Shown here: piece after piece, positions 36,435-47,059 of the stretch
Numbering within the stretch: position 1 is the stretch's first letter
How the letters are laid out: every line of letters begins with the position of its first letter
Assembly (NCBI GenBank): GCA_947495055.1
Contig: CANLXO010000002.1
Span: 248,001-312,000, forward strand
Length of the DNA: 64,000 bases
Origin: an uncultured Psychrobacter sp.
GTDB taxonomy: Bacteria > Pseudomonadota > Gammaproteobacteria > Pseudomonadales > Moraxellaceae
Direction of reading: 5' to 3'
Translations under genes and position numbers: made by a program
Notes under the pieces: generated by a model
Told to the model about the DNA's origin: nothing
What the model saw: only the letters and a program-made list of their open reading frames with translations
Databases searched by the model: none

Positions 36435-38216
36435 CTAAAGTAGAATACGACGCGGATCAGCGAGTAAGGTTGTAATATAGCGAGTAAACACAGCAGCATC
36501 AGCACCATTAATAACGCGGTGATCATAAGACAAAGATAATGGCAGCATCAAACGCGGCTCAAAGGTTTGTGTGCTCTCATTCCAGCGCGGTTGCATACTC
36601 GCTTCAGACACGCCTAAAATACCTACTTGTGGCCAGTTTACCAAAGGTGTAAAGGCGGTGCCGCCCAAGTTACCTTGACTCGATATGGTAAAGCTTGCGC
36701 CTTGCAAATCTTTGGTACCAAGCTTTTTATCACGGGCTTTTGCTGCCAGCTCACCGATCTCAACGGCGATCTGCTTGAGACCTTTGTCCTGAGCATCTTT
36801 AATAACAGGGACAATCAGACCGTCGTCAGTAGCAACGGCAATACCCATATTGACACTTTTGCGTAGGATGACTTGCGTATTATCATCACTCAAATGACTG
36901 TTAAAGCGCGGATGCTGAGTCAGCGCATAAGCGGTCGCTTTGACAATAAAGGCTAGTATGGTAAAGCCAATACCTTCCGCTTTCATGCCGCCTTTGAGCT
37001 CGCCGCGTAGCTTTTCAGTTTCGGTAATGTCTGACAAATCAAACTGCGTCACTTGCGGCAAATAGGTATTGTAGTTGAGCTGCGGGATTGAGACTTTTTG
37101 CAAACGGCTTAAATCTACTGTTTCGCTTTCTCCCCAAATCTCTGTATTACTCATATCAGGCAAACTTGGCAACCCTGAACCAGCTTGCACGCTACTAGTA
37201 GGCGCCGCCTTTTGCGTGGTAATACGCTCTTTAACATGTGCGAACAGATCTTCTTTAAGGATACGATCATTGATCGCTGAACCATTAACTTGAGTAATAT
37301 CGATACCCAATTGACGCGCCAGCTTGCGTACGGCGGGGCCTGCATACACTTCAGTCAACTTTTGATTGACCTCGCGCTCTGTCAGCTTGTTATCCGCTCC
37401 TTTAGCCACTTGCTTAGGCTCACCTGTAGTTTGGTTTTGCGCAGAGGTATTTACGTCCGAGCTATCTTTAGATTCTGATTTGGCAGGCTCTTTGTTCTCA
37501 GACGCTTTACTCCTGGACTCTTTGTCTTGAGAGGATTCAGTATCCGCTTTGTTGCTATCACTACTTTGTGAGCTACTCCCTTTGATAATAATAAAGTCTT
37601 GACCGTTAGCGACTATGTCACCTGCTTCAACCAATATTTTCTCAATCGTACCTGCCTCTGGCGCAGGCACTTCAACAGAGGCTTTATCCGACTCAATCAA
37701 TAGTATGGATTGATCCGCGCTCACCGTATCGCCAACACTAACCATAATCTCAGCAACTTGTGCTTCATCTACGCCCAAATCTGGTAGCGCATGGGTGGTG
37801 CTAGCGCCCGACTTGGTAGTAGATTTATCTTCGCCTGCCGTGTCAGCATTTTTAATATCAGCCTTTTGCTCCTGGTTATCGTCAGATTCAGAGGGTTCTT
37901 TATTGTCTTGTTTAGCCTTGTCTTGTTTAGCCTTGTCTTCATCTGAACTTTGATTGTCGCTTTTAGCATCACTACTGTCATTGTTGCCCTCGTCGCTTTC
38001 AAGCTCAATGAGTACCATACCTTCGCTGACTTGATCACCGACAGCCACATTGATATTCGTCACTTTACCAGCAGCTGAGCTTGGTACTTCAACAGAGGCC
38101 TTGTCAGACTCAATCAAAATAATGTTGTCGTCTTTGGCGATGACGTCACCGACTGCTACCATGATCTCGCTGACTTCAGCACTATCAACACCTAAATCTG
38201 GGGCTTTAATTTCCAT
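36435..38216 (-). CDS. aceF: Pyruvate dehydrogenase E2, dihydrolipoamide acetyltransferase
   Basis: Two lipoyl domains lie at about 1-75 and 118-190, each with the ESDKASVEVP site whose Lys carries lipoate. Ser/Asp/Lys-rich linkers separate them, followed by a peripheral-subunit-binding domain (AGPAVRKLARQLGID) and the catalytic domain ending SYDHRVINGADAA, with the His and Asp needed for acetyl transfer. The frame also has an ATG at 38225; the ATG at 38216 is preferred because AAGGA is nine bases before it. It follows aceE after about 54 bp. No lpd gene is in the window. Confidence 0.96.
   Translation of the reverse strand: MEIKAPDLGVDSAEVSEIMVAVGDVIAKDDNIILIESDKASVEVPSSAAGKVTNINVAVGDQVSEGMVLIELESDEGNNDSSDAKSDNQSSDEDKAKQDKAKQDNKEPSESDDNQEQKADIKNADTAGEDKSTTKSGASTTHALPDLGVDEAQVAEIMVSVGDTVSADQSILLIESDKASVEVPAPEAGTIEKILVEAGDIVANGQDFIIIKGSSSQSSDSNKADTESSQDKESRSKASENKEPAKSESKDSSDVNTSAQNQTTGEPKQVAKGADNKLTEREVNQKLTEVYAGPAVRKLARQLGIDITQVNGSAINDRILKEDLFAHVKERITTQKAAPTSSVQAGSGLPSLPDMSNTEIWGESETVDLSRLQKVSIPQLNYNTYLPQVTQFDLSDITETEKLRGELKGGMKAEGIGFTILAFIVKATAYALTQHPRFNSHLSDDNTQVILRKSVNMGIAVATDDGLIVPVIKDAQDKGLKQIAVEIGELAAKARDKKLGTKDLQGASFTISSQGNLGGTAFTPLVNWPQVGILGVSEASMQPRWNESTQTFEPRLMLPLSLSYDHRVINGADAAVFTRYITTLLADPRRILL
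37903..37939. repeat. 15-bp tandem repeat inside the aceF linker
   Basis: Unit TTGTCTTGTTTAGCC occurs twice in a row, with a partial third copy. It encodes the repeated AKQDK of the E2 linker, so copy change would lengthen the linker without a frameshift. Confidence 0.8.
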
Positions 38217-38270
38217 CTTGTCCATCCTTGTCTTTTAATTACCTAGTCGTGTGATTATTAGTCATGAGGT

Positions 38271-41090
38271 TTATTCTGCGACGTCATCATCGTTAAGCAA
38301 AGTGGCATCGGCTTGATCTTCAGCACGGCCTTCACTTGTGATTTCATCGTCGTCTTCACCGACAAACTCAGGTACAGGATTTGGGTTGATATTGTCAGAA
38401 GCTGGCGCTGGCGCATCTGGGAAATGATCGTACTGCGGCTGCGTCTGCCAAGCAGGTGGCTGATCGGCATCGATATCAAAGCTTGAAATGGCGTCTTTGA
38501 CCAAACGCATTTCCACCTCGCTCTCATCTGCTAAGCGCTTCAACGTCGCTACTACAATGTGTGCCGCGTCGACATGAAAGAAGCTACGCAGTTGCTCGCG
38601 GGTATCGGAGCGACCATAGCCGTCAGTGCCAAGCGTGGTAAAGGGGCGGTTATCAGGGAGCCAAGCGCGGATCTGCTCTGAGTAGTTACGCATATAGTCA
38701 GTCGCGGCTACCACGATGCCTTCATGCGGTGCGAGCAGTTCTGTGACCCAAGGCACGACTTCATCGTCCATGGGATGCAGACGGTTATAGTCATCACAGG
38801 CCATGCCATCGCGGGTCAGCTCATTAAAGCTGGTCACGCTCCAGACGTTTGATGTTATATTAAACTCATCTTTTAAGATGCGCGCCGCTTTTTGTACTTC
38901 GCGCAAGATCACGCCTGAACCGAGCAGCTGCACTTGGCTTGAGCCGTTATCTTCTAATAGATACATGCCGCGCTTAATACCTTCTTCCGCGCCCTCTGGC
39001 ATAGCTGGCTGATCGTAGTTTTCGTTCATGAGCGTCAGATAATAGTAGACGCGCTCACCCTCGCCATACATACGGCGCAGGCCATCGTGCATCACGACTG
39101 CAAGCTCATAACCGAAGCAGGGATCGTAGGTGACGCAGTTGGGTACGGTGTTGAACAAAATTTGCGAATGACCATCTTGATGCTGTAAACCCTCACCATT
39201 CAATGTCGTACGTCCTGCTGTTGCACCCAACAAGAAGCCCTGCGCTTGACAGTCACCTGCCGCCCAAGCAAGATCGCCTACGCGCTGAAAGCCAAACATA
39301 GAATAGTAAATATATAGTGGTATCATCGGCAAAGCATTGACTGAATAGCTGGTCGCTAGTGCTATCCACGTACTCATTGCGCCCGCTTCATTGATACCTT
39401 CTTCTAGCATATGCCCGTCGATGGCTTCTTTATAACCCATCAACGCCTCACTATCCTCTGGCGTGTATTTTTGTCCTGCCGCAGAGTAAATCCCTAATTG
39501 ACGGAACATGCCCTCAAGGCCAAAGGTACGCGCCTCATCTGGCACAATAGGCACAACGCGATCTTGAATGTCTTTGTTTTTGAGCATCGCTGATAGCAGG
39601 CGCACGAACACCATAGTGGTCGACTGCTCTTTGCCTTTACTACCTTGTAGGACGCGATCAAATATCGAGAGCTCTGGAATATTAAGTGGAATATGACCAC
39701 TACGGCGATTAGGCAGATGACCGCCCAAGGCCTCACGGCGACCCTTGAGATACTTCATCTCTATAGAGTCCTCGGCAGGGCGATAAAACGGCAGCGTCTC
39801 TAGCTGCTCATCAGTAAAGGGCAGATCAAAGCGATCACGGAAGTACATCAGCGCTTCTTGATCCAGCTTTTTGATCTGATGCGATTTGTTTACCGCTTGT
39901 GCTTGATTTGATAGACCATAGCCTTTGACGGTTTTGACTAAGATAACGGTTGGCTGACCTTTGGTTTTCATCGCCTCACTAAAGGCGGCATATACCTTCA
40001 TTGGATCATGACCACCGCGATTTAGACGGGAGATATCTTTATCAGAGAGCTCATTTGCCATCTCTTCTAGTTCTGGATACTTACCAAAGAACTCTTTGCG
40101 GACAAATTCAGGCGAGCGTGCTTCGTAAAGTTGATACTCGCCATCGACGGCTTCTTCCATACGGTGTTTAAGAACGCCCGTCTCATCTTTGTCAAGCAGC
40201 GTATCCCACTGACCACCCCAAATGACCTTGATAACGCGCCAGCCTGCCCCGCGAAACACTGACTCTAGCTCTTGAATGATTTTGCCATTACCACGTACCG
40301 GCCCATCAAGACGCTGCAAATTACAGTTGATGACCCAAATTAGGTTATCGAGCTTTTCACGTCCTGCCAAGGATATCGCGCCCAAGCTCTCAGGCTCATC
40401 GGTCTCGCCATCTCCTAAGAACGCCCAAATCTTACGACCTTCAGCTTCTAGTAGACCGCGGTTTTCCATATAACGGTGCACGTGCGCGTGATAGATCGAC
40501 ATAATGGGGCCAAGACCCATAGAGACGGTTGGGAACTGCCAATAATCTGGCATCAAATACGGATGCGGATAGCTTGATAGACCTTTACCACCGACTTCAC
40601 GGCGAAAGTTATCAAGCTGTTCTTCATCGAGGCGACCCTCTAAATAAGAGCGGGCATAAATACCCGGTGCTGAGTGACCTTGGTAATAGATCATATCCCC
40701 GCCGAAATGGTCGCTTGCGGCGCGAAAGAAATGGTTAAAACCGGTCTCATACAATGTGGCACTAGAGGCAAAAGTCGCTAAGTGACCGCCCAAATCATCA
40801 TCGTTCTTGTTAGCGCGCATCACCATAGCGAGCGCATTGTAGCGAATCAAAGCGCGAATTTTGCGCTCGATAGTGTGATCGCCTGGGTACATCGGCTCAT
40901 CTTCGACAGCGATAGTATTAATATAGGCGGTGTCTAAGCGGTTAAATGGCAAGTCCTCTTGCACTGCCATATTGTAGAGCGCTTTGAGTAAAAACTGCGC
41001 GCGGTCTTTGTCCGCATGCTTAATCACTGATTCAAAAGCATCTAGCCATTCCTGTGTTTCGGTGCTATCGGCATCCTTGTAATAATTCAT
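38271..41090 (-). CDS. aceE: Pyruvate dehydrogenase E1, homodimeric
   Basis: Thiamine-diphosphate enzyme that decarboxylates pyruvate and acetylates the E2 lipoyl group. The TPP-binding motif is GDGETDEPES... ending NCNLQRLDGP; the SYPHPYLMPDYWQFPTVSMG and GRTTLNGEGLQHQDGHS segments are AceE-specific. At 939 residues it exceeds E. coli AceE (887), mainly through an acidic C-terminal tail (about 895-939). The upstream TTG at 41099 is rejected; the ATG at 41090 has AAGGA nine bases before it. It leads the aceE-aceF operon. Confidence 0.97.
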   Translation of the reverse strand: MNYYKDADSTETQEWLDAFESVIKHADKDRAQFLLKALYNMAVQEDLPFNRLDTAYINTIAVEDEPMYPGDHTIERKIRALIRYNALAMVMRANKNDDDLGGHLATFASSATLYETGFNHFFRAASDHFGGDMIYYQGHSAPGIYARSYLEGRLDEEQLDNFRREVGGKGLSSYPHPYLMPDYWQFPTVSMGLGPIMSIYHAHVHRYMENRGLLEAEGRKIWAFLGDGETDEPESLGAISLAGREKLDNLIWVINCNLQRLDGPVRGNGKIIQELESVFRGAGWRVIKVIWGGQWDTLLDKDETGVLKHRMEEAVDGEYQLYEARSPEFVRKEFFGKYPELEEMANELSDKDISRLNRGGHDPMKVYAAFSEAMKTKGQPTVILVKTVKGYGLSNQAQAVNKSHQIKKLDQEALMYFRDRFDLPFTDEQLETLPFYRPAEDSIEMKYLKGRREALGGHLPNRRSGHIPLNIPELSIFDRVLQGSKGKEQSTTMVFVRLLSAMLKNKDIQDRVVPIVPDEARTFGLEGMFRQLGIYSAAGQKYTPEDSEALMGYKEAIDGHMLEEGINEAGAMSTWIALATSYSVNALPMIPLYIYYSMFGFQRVGDLAWAAGDCQAQGFLLGATAGRTTLNGEGLQHQDGHSQILFNTVPNCVTYDPCFGYELAVVMHDGLRRMYGEGERVYYYLTLMNENYDQPAMPEGAEEGIKRGMYLLEDNGSSQVQLLGSGVILREVQKAARILKDEFNITSNVWSVTSFNELTRDGMACDDYNRLHPMDDEVVPWVTELLAPHEGIVVAATDYMRNYSEQIRAWLPDNRPFTTLGTDGYGRSDTREQLRSFFHVDAAHIVVATLKRLADESEVEMRLVKDAISSFDIDADQPPAWQTQPQYDHFPDAPAPASDNINPNPVPEFVGEDDDEITSEGRAEDQADATLLNDDDVAE

Positions 41091-41684
41091 CTTGGTCAAT
41101 CCTTTTTAGGTCTTGTCTGTCTTCTGACAGATTATCGTTAGAATAAAATGGTCGTATCAGTTACTGTTAAGTAACTTGTGAAAACTATTCAATAGTTAGG
41201 AGACTATATCTATCTATTATAGGCACATAATGCTAGATTGTTTATGGCTATAAAGAAATGACAAATCGACAAGTATTTAGCAAAAAAATAATGAGTAGTA
41301 ATTAGGTGAATAATTATAGGCTTGCCGTAAACTTAATACGACGCCACTGGACACATATACGCTATCGATAACACCTCTTACTTTTTAAATAAAAATTTAA
41401 TTGCGTACCATTAATCAATGATTAACTACTAATGCAGACCTCTTAGGCACAGATGCACATAATTCTGGCGTGCCTTACTCTTTCTAATGAAAAAATTTTA
41501 AGTGTTTTGTGAAATACCTATTTAAATATCACTAAGGTGTTGCCATTGGAACCGTGAAAACTACCGACTGTAGTCTATTGGATACTAATATGTAGTCAAT
41601 CTGTAATAATATTGTAGAAGAATATTTTTTGGTAACGTTTTTTTTCATACTTTTTCACACATTCTAATTATTGGAAATGGTGCC
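41091..41684. other. Long AT-rich divergent region between aceE and surface island
   Basis: About 594 bp without a gene. It must hold the aceE promoter and that of the first surface gene. A run of eight T lies about 40 bp before the latter's start. I found no clear operator, tRNA or RNA gene. Confidence 0.5.
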
Positions 41685-43760
41685 ATGCATAAAGCTCAAC
41701 ACTTTTTAGATTTAGTCAGTTCACGTACCTCTGGTAGCTATCTATACCAACTACTGAGCCTGATGGGCTTTGTGATACTGTTATTGGTTAGCAATTTTGC
41801 AGTTGCTAACCCTTTTGCTACGCCTGATAACTTCGATGCTGCTAGCTGCCCTATAGGTCATAAAAAATATACTATCGCAAATACTGCTAGTACAGCTCCA
41901 AGTTTATCATCTTGGGTAAATGGAGAACGGTCACGTACCTTTACCTTTAATGAAAGCTCAGGTAATAAAGCATTTACTATCAATTTCCCACTTTTAATAG
42001 ATGCAAATAATAGTAATGGCACAGTCCCATTTTACGGCTCCATCAATGACGCTACTTCTGATGCTATTAACTTGGTACACAATTCTACACGAGTGCAGAC
42101 GGATCACTCTTTAGAACTTAGTGTTAATCGACCCGTCAGTAAAGTTGGTTATAAGATACAAGATTTAGATTCGAATTCTGTTACTCGTATAGTTTCTTTT
42201 TTTCCTTTTCGTACAGAAACAAGAATACCTTACATCGAACAAGTGGACGTATCAGCCGATAACGGTCGTTTAACCTTTAATGATATTTTTCATAATATTA
42301 ATGCAGGAAGCAATATTGTAACGGCTAAAGATGGCGAGAACTGTAGTACTGGTCAGTGTACTATAGATGCTACTTGGGGCTATCAGATTGCAAATAAGAC
42401 TTTGAATTTGGCACATAGTAATGAAAAACGTGAAACTAGTGGCAGTCATGCAACTGGTTATTCTGACTTTTATTTCTGCCTTGCTCCACCTAAAGTTCTA
42501 GTAAAAAAAGTGCTAGCTGGTAATCGTGTCAATGACAGTGACACTAATCGAGATCAGTTTGAGCTTAGTATCAACAGAGGGACAACTGTTGTCAATGCGG
42601 TCACTACGACAGGGTCAGGGTCAGCCGTCACGAACAACAACAATCGAAATGCCGTAAGCATAGCCGAAAATACAAGCTATACTATCACTGAAAAGGTTAT
42701 AAATGGTGCAAACGGTACGACGCTTGCTAATATAGCAAATTATAATGCGACCTATACTTGTAATAATGCTACTACTGGTAGTACGACGAATGTACCTAGC
42801 GGTACCATGACTTATAATGCAGCAGAAGGAACACGTTCTTTCATACTCGACAATACTGCCTACGGTGATGAGATTACCTGTACGATTACTAACAGCCCAA
42901 ATTACGTATTCTCAGGCATCGTTTTTAACGATAATGGCGGCATTGCAGCAAGTAGCACTACCAGACAGGACATATCCTCAACTTTTACAGGCAATCCAAG
43001 CTACTTTAATGCAGCCTTCGACAGTGCGACTGAATCTGGCATATATGATGCGAGCATGAGCATACGTTTGACTGATTGTAATGGTACAAATATTACAACT
43101 ACCTCAGCCAATCCGCAGCCTGTCTCAAATATACAAGCGACTAGAGGCAGGTACAACTTCACTGTACCCGCCAGCGCGCTCACTAATAGAACTCGCGTCT
43201 GCGTGGTGCAGAATGAGCCGAGCGCTTGGGATTATACGGTAGATACCACACCAGATAAGCGTGAAGTTACCTTAGTCAATGGTGTGTTTGACTATAAAAC
43301 TGAGAGTAATGGTTCTCGCAATTTAGATTTTGGCGAAGTACGCGCTGAAAATGCTGCTCTAGTACTGATCAAGTCTCAATACGTTCATGAATGTAATGAT
43401 AGCCTCAACTATCAGAGTGTTGGTAGCAGTGAGAATCCAACGCTAGGCTTTAGTATCAACCCTATTAGCGATGTCGATCCAGGTAATTGTATTGCTTATC
43501 GCATTCAGGCTTATAACCGTGGTCATATCGGACTTCAGCAAGTGCAGATTAGTGATACCATTCAAAGTACGCCTGTGGTCTCAGTATTCAAGCGCCCAGC
43601 GCCGTTGTTTATTCCGACTTCAACTGCCAGTCCAAGCGTTACTTACGATACCAATAGCACCATCTTATCCAATTTATTTAGTTTGGTAGCCGCCTCAAAT
43701 ACGCCTACCTTAGCGACACTGTATTTTAATACTAAGTACGGTACGACTCAGTCGAACTAA
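41685..43760 (+). CDS. Adhesin-like secreted protein A (prealbumin-like and SdrD-B-like domains)
   Basis: A 691-residue protein with an N-terminal signal segment (about 20-41, ending AVA). Next is a Cys-containing beta-rich domain (about 52-265, from SCPIGHKKY to DFYFCLAPP), a prealbumin/SpaA-like domain (about 268-405, starting KVLVKKVLAGNR), an SdrD-B-like domain (about 408-550, FSGIVFNDNGG) and a C-terminal module (554-691) with Cys570 and Cys602, ending LYFNTKYGT. It lacks LPXTG and any membrane anchor. The ATG has a weak GGA upstream. Its close paralogue B follows. Role as a surface adhesin is inferred from domains. Confidence 0.8.
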   Translation: MHKAQHFLDLVSSRTSGSYLYQLLSLMGFVILLLVSNFAVANPFATPDNFDAASCPIGHKKYTIANTASTAPSLSSWVNGERSRTFTFNESSGNKAFTINFPLLIDANNSNGTVPFYGSINDATSDAINLVHNSTRVQTDHSLELSVNRPVSKVGYKIQDLDSNSVTRIVSFFPFRTETRIPYIEQVDVSADNGRLTFNDIFHNINAGSNIVTAKDGENCSTGQCTIDATWGYQIANKTLNLAHSNEKRETSGSHATGYSDFYFCLAPPKVLVKKVLAGNRVNDSDTNRDQFELSINRGTTVVNAVTTTGSGSAVTNNNNRNAVSIAENTSYTITEKVINGANGTTLANIANYNATYTCNNATTGSTTNVPSGTMTYNAAEGTRSFILDNTAYGDEITCTITNSPNYVFSGIVFNDNGGIAASSTTRQDISSTFTGNPSYFNAAFDSATESGIYDASMSIRLTDCNGTNITTTSANPQPVSNIQATRGRYNFTVPASALTNRTRVCVVQNEPSAWDYTVDTTPDKREVTLVNGVFDYKTESNGSRNLDFGEVRAENAALVLIKSQYVHECNDSLNYQSVGSSENPTLGFSINPISDVDPGNCIAYRIQAYNRGHIGLQQVQISDTIQSTPVVSVFKRPAPLFIPTSTASPSVTYDTNSTILSNLFSLVAASNTPTLATLYFNTKYGTTQSN

Positions 43761-43800
43761 TTGATAGTTATCGGTTTATCTCAATTTTTACTTCTACTCT

Positions 43801-43834
43801 AAATGGGCACTTTTATCTCCAAAAGTGCCCATTT
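43801..43834 (+). terminator. Hairpin after protein A, terminator-like
   Basis: Perfect 14-bp stem AAATGGGCACTTTT/AAAAGTGCCCATTT with a 6-base loop. The following bases are AT-rich rather than a pure T-run, so termination may be partial. Confidence 0.7.
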
Positions 43835-44002
43835 ATATATAAAATTTCACTTCATTTGCACTTCGTCCTACTATATCTACCTTTCATAATATAGTGTTAG
43901 TCTTTCGTAACGACTATGACTAGTATAGCTTGTTATATTAGCATTACTGTTTTGACTAGATGGCTTATTACTCGGTAGAGTTAGATCATAGGACACAAGA
44001 AT

Positions 44003-47000
44003 ATGTACAACACTCATCATTCTCTATATTCATATTTGACGAGTATGTCTATCTTTAGAGTACTTATCTCTATTGTGTGTGTGACTTTACTTTTTAGTAG
44101 TCAGTCGTCTTATGCAGCAACTGATAACCCTGGTGCTACTTGCCAAGGTATCACAGGTGCAGCGCAAGGTAGTCTAACGACTGGCGACTATACCAATCTA
44201 GTCTCTTCAACTAATAATAATAGGTATGTTAACATCGCAGGCAATGGCTCTGGCGCTATTCCACTGCAAATTAGAATGACAAGGGTTGAGTCGAGTGAGG
44301 ACACTATACTAAGCAGTTTTGAGTCTTTTTCTGCGGCTGGTAGAACTGCGATCAATATGAAACGAAATTTTCCAACAGTGTCAGACTATACTGATATTAA
44401 CTTTGAGTTTCGTAATAGCGGTACACAACAACCATTATTTCTAAGTAACGTTGCCATCAGTGCTTTTGATATAGATTATGCAAATTCTAACGGTAATCGT
44501 TTTTATGATTATGTCAAATTCACAGGTGTTAACGCAGCTGGCAATGAAATACTAAGCGTACAACAGAATATATCCGGTTCTTTTATTGCTAACTATCAGC
44601 AAGAAGGGTTGTTCACAGGCGGTAGTAACGGACGTGCATTTAACTGCCCAGCTAGAAATTTGGGCACCGAGTGCCAAGGCTCTATACAGTTCCCTGAACC
44701 TGTCAAATCAGTCAAAATCCGTTATACCAACACAGGAACTCTCATTCAGCCACCAACGACGCCAACGAGTCAAGAAGTAGACGTCACTATCGATAACTAC
44801 TGCTATGTCCCACCAGCATCGTCTTATGACATATCAAAGGATGATGGCGTTAGCAGTATAGGCACTAATAACACAACTAATTATAAGATCAAAGTTGTCA
44901 ATACAGGTGGTACGACGCTTAGTAATATTAATCTAAAAGACCCTTTAGTTACAGGATTGAGCAAACAGTCCAACATTACTTGTGATACTAATGATAGCAC
45001 CAACATATGTAGTACTAGACCAACAATTGCTCAACTAGAGGGGAATGGTTTCACTATTCCCTCTATACCCGTAGGCAAAAGTTACAGTATCGTTGTGCCA
45101 ACTACAGTCACAGCAGCTTCTGGATCTACAGTCACTAATACGGCAACGATTAGTCATGCAACCTTGGCTACCAAAAGTGATAGTGATAGCAATACAGTCA
45201 CTTCTATATTTGACGGTGGTTCCTCTAATACGCCAGCTACTTGCCCAAGCGGTCATAAGATGTATTATATAGGTGCCAATCCACCATCATTTAGTCCCAT
45301 AAACTCTCAACCGCTGAACTGGACTTCTGGAAATACATCAAGGACTTTTACCTTTACAGAATCTGCAGGTAATAAAACCTTTCTTATCAGCTTTGCCAAT
45401 CTAAGAAACTTAAATAACAGCGCAGGTAATCCTCCTTATTTTGGTTCTGTTAATGGTGTCACAACGTCAGCTATTAACTTGCGACACAACTCGCCTACCG
45501 CTGAAACGAATCATGAGCTCAACATTAGTATTAATCGTACTATTAGTAAGACAGGTTATAAGATACAAGACTTAGACTCTACGATTGTATCAAGTCAAGT
45601 GCCTTATGCAGAACAAGTTAATGTTTCTACTAATGGCGGTCAGCTTACTTTTGATGATGTTTTTCACACTATAAACTCTGGTAGAAATATTGTGACTGCT
45701 ATCAGAGAAAGGAACTGTGGCGTTGGCGAGTGTACGATTGATGCAACTTGGGGTTACAACACTGCAAATACGCCTTTAAACCTAAAACATATTAATACGT
45801 TTACTGAAAGAAATAGCCCACACGCCATCGGCTATTCAGATTTCTACTTCTGTCTTGCACCGCCTCAGATTATCGTGAACAAACTGTTAGATGGTAGCCG
45901 CGTGGACGGTGATGATCAGTTCCGTATTGAATTGCGTCGCACGGATAATAATGCTTTTGTACAAGCTTTTACGACAACTGGATCTGATGCAGTAGTAACT
46001 GACAACACGACCACGATCACTACACTAACCGAAGGAGTTAACTATACGGTCTCTGAGCAAATTATTAATGGTAACTTACTCGACTACAAGACCACTTATA
46101 CCTGTTCAAACGCAACCACTGGCACTAATGTAGTCTTTAGTAGTGGTGAGATGCCAGTGAATGCTGCTAGTACGCGTCGCACCTTTGCTATAAATAATGT
46201 AGGTTATGGTGATGAAATCACTTGTAACGTTACCAATACGCCGTCCGTCTATACTTTCTCAGGTACCGTATTTAATGACAACGGTGGTATTACAGATGCT
46301 CAAGCTGATGCCAATAATGCCAATATCTCTAGCGGTATCTACGCAAATACCAATTATTTCAATGGTGTTTTTAATACCCCACCAGAGACAGGCATTGCTG
46401 GTAGTACGGTCAAGCTCGTTAACTGTGCTACTCCTAGCACGGTCTATGCCACTCAAGCAGTATCAGCAACTGGTACTTATCAAATAAGTGCTCCTGCGAC
46501 TACGATAAATGGTAATTCTAATAATATCTGTCTAGTAGAAGAACGCGTAGGTACTGATTACCCTATTCGTACCACCCCTCCTAGCAAAAAGATAAACATC
46601 GTTGCCAACACTCTTAGTTACCCGAACAACGACTTTGGTCGCGTTATTGCCGAAAACGTCGCTTTAGTACTCAAAAAATCTCAGTACATAAACGACTGCC
46701 CTGCTACGCTAAACTACGCCAGCATCAATGATGCGCCTACTCCTCTCACAGGATTTAGTACGGCTATGATTGAAGGTATAGCACCTGGCAGGTGTATTGC
46801 ATACAAAATCACAGCGACCAACCGCGCTAATATAAAGATTGATAACTTTATTATGGACGATGTATTGCAGAAAAAAGGCACAGCTGGTGCTCCTGTCACT
46901 TCAGTACTCGCCAATCCTGCACTTGATACTGCTGACTACAACATCTCTAGCAGTCCTGCTATTGGTGCAAACGGTATAGTAACTACTAAGTCGCTTGTAT

Positions 47001-47059
47001 TACCGCCGCGCTCTAAACGTGATTTTTACTTCAATACTAAATATAGTACGAGTCAGTAA
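44003..47059 (+). CDS. Adhesin-like secreted protein B (paralogue of A with added N-terminal DUF11)
   Basis: A 1018-residue protein with a signal peptide (about 15-39, ending SYAA). Residues about 45-265 are a domain not found in A, followed by a DUF11-type repeat (about 275-400, SYDISKDDGVSSIGTNNTTN). From residue 411 (TCPSGHKMYY) to the end it follows A domain by domain: Cys-containing beta domain, prealbumin-like (DGDDQFRIEL), SdrD-B-like (751 on, FSGTVFNDNGG) and the C-terminal module with Cys899 and Cys931, ending FYFNTKYST. AGGA lies nine bases before the ATG. Tandem duplication with A is evident. Confidence 0.8.
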   Translation: MYNTHHSLYSYLTSMSIFRVLISIVCVTLLFSSQSSYAATDNPGATCQGITGAAQGSLTTGDYTNLVSSTNNNRYVNIAGNGSGAIPLQIRMTRVESSEDTILSSFESFSAAGRTAINMKRNFPTVSDYTDINFEFRNSGTQQPLFLSNVAISAFDIDYANSNGNRFYDYVKFTGVNAAGNEILSVQQNISGSFIANYQQEGLFTGGSNGRAFNCPARNLGTECQGSIQFPEPVKSVKIRYTNTGTLIQPPTTPTSQEVDVTIDNYCYVPPASSYDISKDDGVSSIGTNNTTNYKIKVVNTGGTTLSNINLKDPLVTGLSKQSNITCDTNDSTNICSTRPTIAQLEGNGFTIPSIPVGKSYSIVVPTTVTAASGSTVTNTATISHATLATKSDSDSNTVTSIFDGGSSNTPATCPSGHKMYYIGANPPSFSPINSQPLNWTSGNTSRTFTFTESAGNKTFLISFANLRNLNNSAGNPPYFGSVNGVTTSAINLRHNSPTAETNHELNISINRTISKTGYKIQDLDSTIVSSQVPYAEQVNVSTNGGQLTFDDVFHTINSGRNIVTAIRERNCGVGECTIDATWGYNTANTPLNLKHINTFTERNSPHAIGYSDFYFCLAPPQIIVNKLLDGSRVDGDDQFRIELRRTDNNAFVQAFTTTGSDAVVTDNTTTITTLTEGVNYTVSEQIINGNLLDYKTTYTCSNATTGTNVVFSSGEMPVNAASTRRTFAINNVGYGDEITCNVTNTPSVYTFSGTVFNDNGGITDAQADANNANISSGIYANTNYFNGVFNTPPETGIAGSTVKLVNCATPSTVYATQAVSATGTYQISAPATTINGNSNNICLVEERVGTDYPIRTTPPSKKINIVANTLSYPNNDFGRVIAENVALVLKKSQYINDCPATLNYASINDAPTPLTGFSTAMIEGIAPGRCIAYKITATNRANIKIDNFIMDDVLQKKGTAGAPVTSVLANPALDTADYNISSSPAIGANGIVTTKSLVLPPRSKRDFYFNTKYSTSQ

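Noticed and set aside
41630..41650. Run of eight T upstream of protein A as a phase-variation tract
   Set aside because: Too short and in AT-rich sequence; no evidence it changes promoter spacing.
44070..44090. GT dinucleotide run in the signal peptide of protein B
   Set aside because: Only about five repeats, too few to propose slipped-strand switching.
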